Positions 1-5,293 of a stretch of DNA of 5,293 nt are shown here, piece by piece. Within the stretch, counting starts at the first letter, position 1. Every line of letters starts with the position of its first letter. Source of the stretch: an uncultured Bacilli bacterium (GTDB lineage: Bacteria; Bacillota_I; Bacilli_A; RFN20; CAG-288); NCBI GenBank assembly GCA_948525355.1, contig CAOSOP010000086.1:1-5293 (forward strand). The letters run 5' to 3'. Made by a program: the position numbers and the translations under genes. The notes below the pieces were generated by a model, which had not been told where the DNA came from, searched no databases, and saw nothing but the letters and a program-made list of their open reading frames with translations.

Positions 1-3
1 AGT

Positions 4-57
4 GGCATAAAATACCCTGAAAATTGGCCGGAAAAGGGCCCGCAAAAAGGCGAAGCA
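4..57 (-). repeat. 54-bp dispersed repeat, left copy (inverted relative to right copy)
   Basis: Read on the minus strand, this stretch aligns without gaps to 5240-5293 read on the plus strand, matching at 43 of 54 positions. An 18-base block at the inner end (TGCTTCGCCTTTTTGCGG) is identical, followed by TTCCGGCCAA identical, then GGGTA and TTTATGCC identical. The differences cluster in two 6-base spacers whose lengths are kept. GC content is 27/54, well above the flanking genes. It starts only 3 bases beyond the U-tract of the terminator of the upstream minus-strand gene. The outer limit is unknown because only three more bases exist before the window edge. I do not recognise a named family; a dispersed intergenic repeat is the simplest reading. 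Confidence 0.75.
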
Positions 58-60
58 AAC

Positions 61-91
61 AAAAAACGGAAGTATACATTTAACTCCCGTT
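61..91 (-). terminator. intrinsic terminator of the minus-strand gene block
   Basis: On the minus strand the arms AACGGGAGT (83-91) and ACTTCCGTT (65-73) pair over 9 bp with one G-U, around a 9-base loop, and are followed directly by a short run of T. It begins 14 bases after the stop codon of the four-helix membrane protein, as expected for a rho-independent terminator. The plus-strand copy lacks a suitable T-run, so it should act in one direction only. Confidence 0.8.
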
Positions 92-105
92 GTGTTCTTG
101 TTCTT

Positions 106-696
106 TTATCTCATATAATGAGAAGCAACTCCTGCACCTTCTTCGTCAGCTTTTGCTTTTCTATAAAGTCTTCTTGCTTTAAGTCTCATAACTGCCATAA
201 ATACTATAGCGACAGCAGCTATTACAAATAATATTATTGAAGAAAGATAATATCCAAATTCACGCTTAACTTCGGAATGTCTTATTATGCTTACATAATC
301 TGGTAAAATTGCATTACCATAGAATTCAAAATTAGTAACTTGAGTTATTAATACACCAGAAGTAATTAATACTGCTGCACCAATCAATCCAAATAGCACG
401 GAGAACTTACTGCATAAAAATAATAAAATTGTTAAAGTGGCTAATATAAATGGAATAGCCATAATTATATTGAACTTAGCAACTTCTACTATTCCAATAG
501 ATAATTCAGGAAAATCAACAGAAAATCCGAACATAAAGGCATAACCATTTGGTGTAAATGTTGATCCTGCTTGAGTAGTTATTCTTAACATTGGGAACGC
601 AAGACAAATGTAAAATAGTCCTAATAATAAACTACATATAATTCCATACCATGGTGAGTAGAAATCTCTTATAGAAAGTTTTTCGTTAAGTTTCAT
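106..696 (-). CDS. four-helix integral membrane protein, function unknown
   Basis: A 196-residue protein with four clear hydrophobic segments at about residues 17-37, 76-95, 98-119 and 149-170. A loop of about 40 residues separates helices 1 and 2. The C-terminal tail is strongly basic at first (RLKARRLYRKAK) and then acidic, which by the positive-inside rule puts the tail, and so probably both termini, in the cytoplasm. No catalytic motif or known domain is recognisable. The ATG is supported by AGGAGG 5 bases upstream. It lies 41 bases after the gene at 738-1259 and ends just before an intrinsic terminator, so it is the last gene of the minus-strand block. Sampled lines look less AT-rich (roughly 30-40% GC) than the ABC genes, so it could be a resident gene rather than part of the exporter unit. 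The coding call is firm; any link to the transporter is inference. Confidence 0.85.
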   Translation of the reverse strand: MKLNEKLSIRDFYSPWYGIICSLLLGLFYICLAFPMLRITTQAGSTFTPNGYAFMFGFSVDFPELSIGIVEVAKFNIIMAIPFILATLTILLFLCSKFSVLFGLIGAAVLITSGVLITQVTNFEFYGNAILPDYVSIIRHSEVKREFGYYLSSIILFVIAAVAIVFMAVMRLKARRLYRKAKADEEGAGVASHYMR

Positions 697-701
697 GTTA
701 A

Positions 702-707
702 CCTCCT
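702..707 (-). promoter_or_regulatory. Shine-Dalgarno site of the four-helix membrane protein
   Basis: AGGAGG on the minus strand, 5 bases before the ATG at 694-696. It fixes the start and contrasts with the upstream genes at 1259 and 4870, which have no such site. Confidence 0.85.
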
Positions 708-713
708 TTTATT

Positions 714-722
714 ATTTTAGCA
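714..722 (-). promoter_or_regulatory. possible extended -10 promoter before the four-helix protein
   Basis: TGCTAAAAT on the minus strand matches the extended -10 pattern (TG, one base, then TAAAAT against TATAAT). Predicted transcription would start near 707-708, leaving a leader of about 12 bases that still holds the Shine-Dalgarno site. No good -35 box is seen at 16-18 bases. In DNA this AT-rich it could be chance; read-through from upstream is the alternative. Confidence 0.3.
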
Positions 723-737
723 AATTAATATAAAAAA

Positions 738-1259
738 CTACACTTTTTTTATACTAATATTGATACTTTCAATATTTTTCTTTTCAATTGGCATGATGTA
801 ATATGTATATTCTTCATCATCATAACTAGCAGAACCATCTAATATCGCATCATTTTCTATTGAGAAGGAAAAATTTATTTGAGCTTTGTTATACCTAATT
901 TTCGTTAATTTAGATAACTTCATAACACTACCCTTAAAAGAAATAATCATCAATGAAGAATCACTATAATACGATAAACCTGTCTCAAATGGTAGAGATA
1001 CATTTAACTCTTTCTTTAGTAATTGTTCATCTTCTTCGCTCTTAACCTCTAAATATTCTACTTTTTCACTTATATCCTTTATATCACCATAATCTCTTAT
1101 GCCTTCGATTGTCAATTGAGTCGATAGTGGATTCAAAATGTTTTTCATTGAATGGCAGAGGACTTTATTGTATGGAAAGAAAAACAAAAAAATCATATAT
1201 CCTATACCAGCGACAATTAAAGCCAATGATGAAATAAATGCAATTTTCTTTGTTTTCAT
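738..1259 (-). CDS. single-pass membrane protein with extracytoplasmic domain, function unknown
   Basis: A 173-residue protein: a short basic N-terminus (MKTKK), one hydrophobic segment at about residues 6-28, then a polar region of about 145 residues that alternates charged stretches with probable beta strands. This fits a signal anchor with a domain on the outer face. A Cys at residue 35 (context KVLC) is not a convincing lipobox: it is far from the N-terminus and the residue before it is Leu. No known family is recognised. An in-frame GTG at 1274 would add five residues, but that segment contains a perfect TATAAT exactly 6 bases before the ATG at 1259 and there is no Shine-Dalgarno site, so I chose the ATG and suspect a leaderless transcript. 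It starts 43 bases after the second ABC subunit on the same strand with no terminator between, and it shares the low GC content. An accessory or partner role for the exporter is plausible but unproven. It ends in TAG. Confidence 0.8.
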   Translation of the reverse strand: MKTKKIAFISSLALIVAGIGYMIFLFFFPYNKVLCHSMKNILNPLSTQLTIEGIRDYGDIKDISEKVEYLEVKSEEDEQLLKKELNVSLPFETGLSYYSDSSLMIISFKGSVMKLSKLTKIRYNKAQINFSFSIENDAILDGSASYDDEEYTYYIMPIEKKNIESINISIKKV

Positions 1260-1265
1260 ATAATT

Positions 1266-1271
1266 ATTATA
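1266..1271 (-). promoter_or_regulatory. -10 box, likely leaderless start of the single-pass membrane protein
   Basis: A perfect TATAAT on the minus strand with exactly 6 bases between it and the ATG at 1257-1259. That places the expected transcription start at or next to the A of the ATG. No Shine-Dalgarno sequence precedes the ATG. The -35 region at 17 bases (TTTTAT) is poor, so the promoter may be weak or supplement read-through from the ABC genes. Confidence 0.5.
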
Positions 1272-1302
1272 CACAAATATATATATCTATAAAAGAAATA
1301 TA

Positions 1303-3141
1303 TTATTCCACCTCTTGCTTTAAACACAGGTTATAAAACTTACCTTTCTTTTTCATAAGTTCTGCATTAGTTCCACTTTCAATTATTCTTCCTTTTTCAA
1401 TAACTATGATAAGATCAGAGTTTCTAGCAGTAGATAATCTATGGGCGATAACAAAGAATGTCTTACCTTTAACAACTTTATCCAGCGCACTATTAATTAG
1501 CATTTCTGTTCTCGTATCTATAGAAGAAGTTGCTTCATCTAAGATTAAAATTGGTGAATCCTTCATCGCAACTCTTGCAATCGCAAGAAGTTGCTTTTGT
1601 CCAATTGATAAGATGGAATCAGCACCATTTAACAAAGTATAGTATCCATTTGTAAGTTTATCGACAAACTTATCAGCGTGAACTAGTTTCAAAGATTCTA
1701 TACATTCATCATCACTTGCTTCTAATCTTCCGAATCTTATATTTTCTATTAAAGGTTTTGAAAATAAATCCGTATTTTGTAACACAAGTGATATAGAGTA
1801 CCTTAAATCCTTATAATCTATATCACGAATATTAATCCCATCGATAAATATATTTCCACTATTAATATCATAAAACTTTGTTAATAAACTTATTATTGTC
1901 GTTTTTCCAGAACCCGTTTGTCCAACGAGCGAAATCTTTTGCCCTGGTTTAGCAATAAATGAAATATCATCTAAAACTATTTCACCTTCTTTATATCCAA
2001 AAGAAACATGATCGAATATCACCTCTCCTCTAGCCTCTACTTTTTCTTCACCATTAACCCAATAATACTTTCCATCAATCTTTTTAAAACTATATTGTTC
2101 ATCACTTCTTTTTTCGCGTTCTAAATCTATTATACCGAATACCCTTTCTATACCCGCAAGTGCTGCTTGAACAATATTTAATTGATTTGTAGTTCTATTC
2201 AACGGACGATATAGCTGATTAATAAAAGTTAAGAAAACCGAAAGCGAGCCAATGGACATAGGTAGCCAATCTATTTTATAAACACTTGATAATAAAACTC
2301 CTACAATAATGCAAACAACAAGAATAATAGTAGAATAGTTTTTTACTACAGGTATTCCTATATGTGAATAGAAAGAAGATTTAATAGACTCGTTAGTCAT
2401 TCTTTCAAGAATCACATTAAATTCCTTTTCAACATCATCCTCTTTATTAAAAGATTTAATTATTTTCTGTGAGAAGAACACTTCTTCAACATATCCATTC
2501 ATTTCTCCCATACTCTTTTGAGTCGCATCAAAATTCTTATGTGCTATTTTTATAAATCTTTTTATTAAAAGAATCATTATTGGTAACAAAACCACTACAA
2601 TAAGTCCAAGTAACCAGTTGACTACAAAAAGCATTATTAAAATACCTAAAACTAATACAGAACTAGTCAAAATTTCCAAAAATGAATTAGTAAAAGCTTC
2701 ATCAACCAAATTCAAATCATTAGTAAAACTGCTCATCGTTTCACCAGAATTAACTTTATCAAAATACTTTAAAGGTAAATCTTGAATTCTTACAAATAAA
2801 TCCTCTCTAATTTTATTAACAGAATATTGTGCTAGTTTAATCATTAATAAAGTTTGTAACACTGCTAAGCAAAACGAAGCAATGTATATTCCAAATAGTA
2901 TTAAAGATATAGTCATTAAAGATGTTAATAACTGATTATATGATATTAAACCATTTAAAGCTGGATCAATATAATCATCAATAACTGGTTTAAGCATAAA
3001 TGTTCCAAATAAACTAATTCCTACATTTAAAAAGGCAATACAAATAACAATTACCGTCATCAGTTTATGATATTTAAGATAGGAAAACATTCTGATTAAG
3101 ACTTTTAAAGGATGTTTGGCCGTCGCATATCTCTTACTCAT
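1303..3141 (-). CDS. ABC exporter half-transporter, catalytic subunit of a heterodimer
   Basis: Fused permease and ATPase of 612 residues from this ATG, typical length for a half-transporter. Numbering here counts from the in-frame GTG at 3147, two residues earlier. Six hydrophobic segments lie near 31-52, 75-104, 157-176, 178-196, 271-290 and 296-312. The ATPase shows an A-loop Tyr385, Walker A GQTGSGKTT (409-417), Q-loop Gln457, signature LSIGQ (513-517, normally LSGGQ), Walker B ILILDE (533-538) with catalytic Glu538, D-loop SSID and switch His569. The catalytic residues are intact while the signature is altered. This is the pattern known for the catalytic partner in heterodimers such as TM287/288, BmrCD and LmrCD. 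A stretch of about 30 residues (345-375) links membrane and ATPase domains. Its start overlaps the end of the preceding subunit gene, implying coupled translation. The ATG at 3141 is preferred because AGAGG lies 10 bases upstream; the GTG is only 4 bases from it. Exported substrate (drug, peptide or lipid) is unknown. Confidence 0.93.
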   Translation of the reverse strand: MSKRYATAKHPLKVLIRMFSYLKYHKLMTVIVICIAFLNVGISLFGTFMLKPVIDDYIDPALNGLISYNQLLTSLMTISLILFGIYIASFCLAVLQTLLMIKLAQYSVNKIREDLFVRIQDLPLKYFDKVNSGETMSSFTNDLNLVDEAFTNSFLEILTSSVLVLGILIMLFVVNWLLGLIVVVLLPIMILLIKRFIKIAHKNFDATQKSMGEMNGYVEEVFFSQKIIKSFNKEDDVEKEFNVILERMTNESIKSSFYSHIGIPVVKNYSTIILVVCIIVGVLLSSVYKIDWLPMSIGSLSVFLTFINQLYRPLNRTTNQLNIVQAALAGIERVFGIIDLEREKRSDEQYSFKKIDGKYYWVNGEEKVEARGEVIFDHVSFGYKEGEIVLDDISFIAKPGQKISLVGQTGSGKTTIISLLTKFYDINSGNIFIDGINIRDIDYKDLRYSISLVLQNTDLFSKPLIENIRFGRLEASDDECIESLKLVHADKFVDKLTNGYYTLLNGADSILSIGQKQLLAIARVAMKDSPILILDEATSSIDTRTEMLINSALDKVVKGKTFFVIAHRLSTARNSDLIIVIEKGRIIESGTNAELMKKKGKFYNLCLKQEVE

Positions 3142-4870
3142 AATCACTCAACCTCTTCTGACTCTCATACATCTCTTTATACACACTAGATTTTTTTAAC
3201 AATTCTTCATGGGTATCTATTGATTCAATCAATCCATTGTTTAAAACTATAATTCTATCAGCATTTTTTACACTCGAAATCTTTTGAGAAATAATAATTA
3301 CTGTCATATCATTTTTATTCTCATAAATAGAATTCTTTATTTTTTCTTCTGTTTCTGAATCAACAGCACTTAAGGAATCATCAAGTATTAATATTTTCGG
3401 CTTCTTTATCAATGCCCTAGCTATGCAAAGTCTCTGCCTTTGTCCACCAGAAACATTTAAACCACCCCAAGATAATTTAGTGTCCAATCCATCTTTAAAA
3501 GAATACACAAAATCACAAGATGCAATTTTTAATGCCTCATCTATTTCTTTATCAGTAACATTATCATTCCCAAACAATAAATTTTCTCTTATTGACTTAG
3601 AAAACAAAACACTCTTTTGTGTGACAAGACCTATATTATTACGCAGCGTTCTAACATCATAATCTTTTATATCATTATTAGAAATTTTAATGCTACCACT
3701 AGATGAATCATATAGCCGAGGAAGTAAAGAAATCAAAGTAGATTTTCCTGAACCTGTACTACCAACTATTCCGATAATTTCTTTAGATTTTATTGAGAAA
3801 GATATAGGACCTAAAGCAATTTTATTCTTATCATTTGAATATGAATATGTAACATTTTCAAATTCAATTGAACCTTCATCAACTGATAATTCGTTGTTAC
3901 TATCAAAAGATTTTAAACTCTCATCATCACTCTCATTAAACACTTCATTTATTCTTAAAAAACAAGCATATGAATGTGCCATATTTATTGCGATTCCAGA
4001 AATCATATTAAATGACATCAATACTATCGTTGTAAAATTAATAAAACTAGCAAGTTTTCCTGTTGTAAAAGATTCAACATTAATAACATCGATTCCTCCA
4101 ATCCACAAAATCAATGCTGTGCAAATGTTTGCACCAAACAAGATTAACGGAGTATTTAAACTAGCCAATTGATGAGCTTTTCTATTTAAAACCATAAACT
4201 CATCATTAACATTTTTAAAATCAGTGATTTCATACTTTTCTCTAACAAAAGACTTTACAGTTCTTATTCCATTTATATCCTCTTCAAGTATTTTATTAAT
4301 ATCATCTAAAGCTACTTGCGATTTCTTAAATCTCGGCGAGGCAAGAATAATAATAAGAATAATTGAAACAAACAAAACTATACAAACTGATAAAACAATT
4401 AAAGCAAGCTTAACATTATAAATAAACATAAATGAAGACCCAACAATAAGCATTAATGGCACCTTCAATCCAGCCCTAGTTAAAAGAGTCATCATTTTTC
4501 TAATAACATTAACATCTAATGTAATTCTTGTAAGCAATGTTGGAACTCCATATTTCTCTAAACTCGTAGATGATAGACTTTGAACTTTATGAAATAAATC
4601 TTTTCTTAAATCTTGACAAAATCTATTAGCGATTTTAACACTACAAGACATTGATATGATGCTAAACAAAACTGCCAAAAGAGTCATACCTAATAAAATA
4701 GAACAAGCTATTAAACAATAATTAAAATCACCTTTTTTGACACCATTATCTAAAACAGCAGCCATTATAAAAGGTTGCATCATTTCTAAAATGACATCTA
4801 CAATTAGACAAAAGATGTCAAGCAATAACAAAGGTAATTGTCTTAAAATAAGTTTAAAGTAGTACTTCAT
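3134..4870 (-). CDS. ABC exporter half-transporter, degenerate-site subunit of a heterodimer
   Basis: Fused permease and ATPase of 578 residues. Hydrophobic segments lie near 12-32, 52-74, 134-152, 154-178, 240-260 and 275-297. The ATPase shows an A-loop Tyr344, Walker A GSTGSGKST (370-378), Q-loop Gln418, signature VSGGQ (473-477), Walker B ILILDD (493-498) and D-loop SAVD (501-504). Two key residues differ from the norm: the catalytic Glu is Asp498 and the switch His is Gln529 (context IISQK). These are the substitutions established for the non-catalytic subunit of heterodimeric exporters such as TM287, BmrC and LmrC, so this protein should contribute its signature to the active site and its Walker motifs to the degenerate one. 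It is first in the block, before its partner, the usual order for bmrC-bmrD and lmrC-lmrD. The ATG lacks a Shine-Dalgarno site but has an extended -10 box 6 bases upstream. Predicted to sit in the cytoplasmic membrane; substrate unknown. Confidence 0.93.
   Translation of the reverse strand: MKYYFKLILRQLPLLLLDIFCLIVDVILEMMQPFIMAAVLDNGVKKGDFNYCLIACSILLGMTLLAVLFSIISMSCSVKIANRFCQDLRKDLFHKVQSLSSTSLEKYGVPTLLTRITLDVNVIRKMMTLLTRAGLKVPLMLIVGSSFMFIYNVKLALIVLSVCIVLFVSIILIIILASPRFKKSQVALDDINKILEEDINGIRTVKSFVREKYEITDFKNVNDEFMVLNRKAHQLASLNTPLILFGANICTALILWIGGIDVINVESFTTGKLASFINFTTIVLMSFNMISGIAINMAHSYACFLRINEVFNESDDESLKSFDSNNELSVDEGSIEFENVTYSYSNDKNKIALGPISFSIKSKEIIGIVGSTGSGKSTLISLLPRLYDSSSGSIKISNNDIKDYDVRTLRNNIGLVTQKSVLFSKSIRENLLFGNDNVTDKEIDEALKIASCDFVYSFKDGLDTKLSWGGLNVSGGQRQRLCIARALIKKPKILILDDSLSAVDSETEEKIKNSIYENKNDMTVIIISQKISSVKNADRIIVLNNGLIESIDTHEELLKKSSVYKEMYESQKRLSDYE
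3152..3156 (-). promoter_or_regulatory. ribosome binding site within the end of the first ABC gene
   Basis: AGAGG on the minus strand, inside the last codons of the upstream subunit gene. It is 10 bases from the ATG at 3141 and 4 bases from the GTG at 3147. The ATG spacing is nearer the usual range, which decides the start weakly. The overlap with the upstream reading frame (stop at 3134-3136) fits translational coupling of the two subunits. Confidence 0.5.
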
Positions 4871-4876
4871 AATTTA

Positions 4877-4885
4877 ATTTTATCA
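4877..4885 (-). promoter_or_regulatory. extended -10 promoter, likely leaderless start of the ABC block
   Basis: On the minus strand TGATAAAAT fits the extended -10 pattern (TG, one base, TAAAAT). Exactly 6 bases separate it from the ATG at 4868-4870, so transcription should begin at or next to the ATG. There is no Shine-Dalgarno sequence between. The -35 region is weak (TCATCA at 16 bases), which an extended -10 can tolerate. Confidence 0.55.
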
Positions 4886-4902
4886 TAAACAGTAAATATG
4901 AT
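4882..4902. promoter_or_regulatory. possible operator: inverted repeat overlapping the ABC promoter
   Basis: ATCATA (4882-4887) and TATGAT (4897-4902) form a perfect 6-base inverted repeat with a 9-base spacer. One arm overlaps the extended -10 element of the ABC promoter and the other falls in its spacer, where a repressor would block polymerase. No regulator gene is in the window, and 6-base palindromes are common by chance in such AT-rich DNA. Confidence 0.25.
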
Positions 4903-4937
4903 GACATAAATAATAAATGAATTTGAAAATATTCTTA

Positions 4938-4966
4938 TTGAAATGCAAAGCGACGATTGATAGAAT
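4938..4966 (+). promoter_or_regulatory. sigma-A-type promoter of the ferredoxin gene
   Basis: TTGAAA (4938-4943), a 17-base spacer, and TAGAAT (4961-4966) preceded by TGA, an extended -10. Each hexamer is close to consensus and the spacing is ideal. Transcription should start near 4972-4974, leaving a leader of about 17 bases with the Shine-Dalgarno site. It is divergent from the ABC promoter in a 119-base intergenic region. Confidence 0.75.
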
Positions 4967-4973
4967 AAATACG

Positions 4974-4980
4974 TAGGGGG
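4974..4980 (+). promoter_or_regulatory. Shine-Dalgarno site of the ferredoxin gene
   Basis: TAGGGGG, 9 bases before the ATG at 4990. It is purine-rich and close to the AGGAGG consensus, and it supports this start. Confidence 0.7.
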
Positions 4981-4989
4981 AAAACTCAT

Positions 4990-5190
4990 ATGGCAAAAAA
5001 AGTTGTTGTTAACAAGGACGTTTGCATTTCCTGTGGACTTTGTACCACAATCGCAGCTGAAGTATTTGGCTTCGGTGATGATGGAAAAGCAGAAGTTATC
5101 TTAGGAACCGATGTTGTTCCAGCTGATCTTGAAGCTAGTGTTGAAGAAGCCGCTTCAAGTTGTCCAGTCGAAGCAATCGTCATCGAATAA
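4990..5190 (+). CDS. one-cluster [4Fe-4S] ferredoxin
   Basis: A 66-residue acidic protein carrying one iron-sulfur motif: Cys12, Cys15 and Cys18 in C-x2-C-x2-C, with the fourth ligand Cys58 followed by Pro59. All four ligands are Cys, so a single [4Fe-4S] cluster is expected. Length and layout match the monocluster ferredoxins of Bacilli and anaerobes, which carry one electron at low potential between cytoplasmic oxidoreductases. The partner enzyme cannot be told from this window. It is monocistronic: strong promoter, Shine-Dalgarno site and a terminator 10 bases after the stop. Two hand-counted 60-base lines inside it give 43-45% GC, much higher than the ABC genes, consistent with codon bias in a highly expressed housekeeping gene. 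There is no sign that it works with the exporter; divergent placement may be incidental. Confidence 0.95.
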   Translation: MAKKVVVNKDVCISCGLCTTIAAEVFGFGDDGKAEVILGTDVVPADLEASVEEAASSCPVEAIVIE

Positions 5191-5200
5191 TAATTAAACT

Positions 5201-5225
5201 AATTGCACGAAAGTGCAATTTTTTT
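5201..5225 (+). terminator. intrinsic terminator of the ferredoxin gene
   Basis: A perfect 8-bp stem, AATTGCAC (5201-5208) with GTGCAATT (5213-5220), closed by a stable GAAA tetraloop and running into seven T (5219-5225). It starts 10 bases after the stop codon. This is a textbook rho-independent terminator. Confidence 0.93.
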
Positions 5226-5239
5226 GTGTATTAATTTAA

Positions 5240-5293
5240 TGCTTCGCCTTTTTGCGGCTTCACTTCCGGCCAAATAGAGGGGTAATTTATGCC
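5240..5293 (+). repeat. 54-bp dispersed repeat, right copy
   Basis: Plus-strand partner of the left-end repeat (4-57 read on the minus strand): 43 of 54 positions identical, no gaps, 50% GC in both copies. It begins 14 bases after the T-run of the ferredoxin terminator and continues to the last base of the window, so its true outer end may lie beyond. Both copies have the same orientation relative to the gene they follow. No other copy is seen inside the window. Confidence 0.75.

Noticed and set aside
732..750. A/T hairpin at the end of the single-pass membrane protein gene as a terminator
   Set aside because: The stem is only A-T pairs and includes coding bases; too weak to be a credible intrinsic terminator.
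1150..1160. Lipoprotein signal (Cys near the N-terminus of the single-pass protein)
   Set aside because: The Cys is at about residue 35 in the context KVLC, after the hydrophobic segment and Pro-Tyr-Asn-Lys, with no small residue before it, so it is not a lipobox.
1260..1274. Five-codon N-terminal extension from GTG for the single-pass membrane protein
   Set aside because: The segment contains TATAAT at promoter position, and neither start has a Shine-Dalgarno site; ATG at 1259 gives a normal signal-anchor N-terminus.
1406..1642. Plus-strand open frame of 78 codons
   Set aside because: It lies antisense inside the ATPase region of the second ABC gene, with no ribosome site; it is a shadow of conserved coding sequence.
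3423..4421. Three plus-strand open frames (3423-3662, 3690-4172, 4224-4421)
   Set aside because: All are antisense to the first ABC gene, whose motifs are intact; no ribosome sites and no recognisable protein features.
4986..5183. Minus-strand open frame of 65 codons opposite the ferredoxin
   Set aside because: A mirror of the ferredoxin gene, which has all four Cys ligands, a promoter, a Shine-Dalgarno site and a terminator.
4..5293. A complete transposon bounded by terminal inverted repeats
   Set aside because: No transposase, recombinase or target duplication is visible, and the ends differ at 11 of 54 positions; a dispersed repeat plus assembly break explains it better.

Overview
The window (5,293 bases) looks like chromosomal DNA from a low-GC, probably anaerobic, Gram-positive bacterium of the Bacilli or a Mollicutes relative. 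Three things point there: AT-rich coding sequence, a Bacillus-type one-cluster ferredoxin, and U-tract terminators. Tryptophan is read as TGG and the four long genes need no TGA read-through, so the standard bacterial code fits. The exact taxon is an inference I cannot confirm.

Layout. On the minus strand, reading from about 4870 down to 106, lie four genes: two ABC-exporter half-transporters that overlap by a few bases (4870-3134, then 3141-1303), a single-anchor membrane protein with an extracytoplasmic domain (1259-738), and a four-helix membrane protein (696-106). A good intrinsic terminator (61-91) closes this block. On the plus strand, divergent from the ABC genes, is a ferredoxin gene (4990-5190). 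It has its own strong sigma-A-type promoter, a Shine-Dalgarno site and a hairpin-plus-U-tract terminator.

The two ABC proteins fit a heterodimeric type IV (B-family) exporter of the TM287/288, BmrCD or LmrCD kind. The first subunit has an Asp in place of the catalytic Glu and a Gln in place of the switch His. The second has the catalytic residues but a changed signature (LSIGQ). Together they should form one active and one degenerate ATP site. The substrate cannot be told from sequence. The two small membrane proteins downstream have no function I recognise; their position suggests, but does not prove, a link to the exporter.

Two observations stand out. First, each end of the window carries a copy of the same 54-base, about 50% GC sequence in inverted orientation. 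The copies match at 43 of 54 positions without gaps, and each sits just beyond a gene terminator in the same orientation relative to that gene. This looks like a dispersed genomic repeat family at which the assembled fragment may simply end. Second, two of the minus-strand genes have no Shine-Dalgarno site but a -10-like hexamer exactly 6 bases before the ATG, as expected for leaderless mRNAs, whereas the ferredoxin and the four-helix protein have clear Shine-Dalgarno sites.
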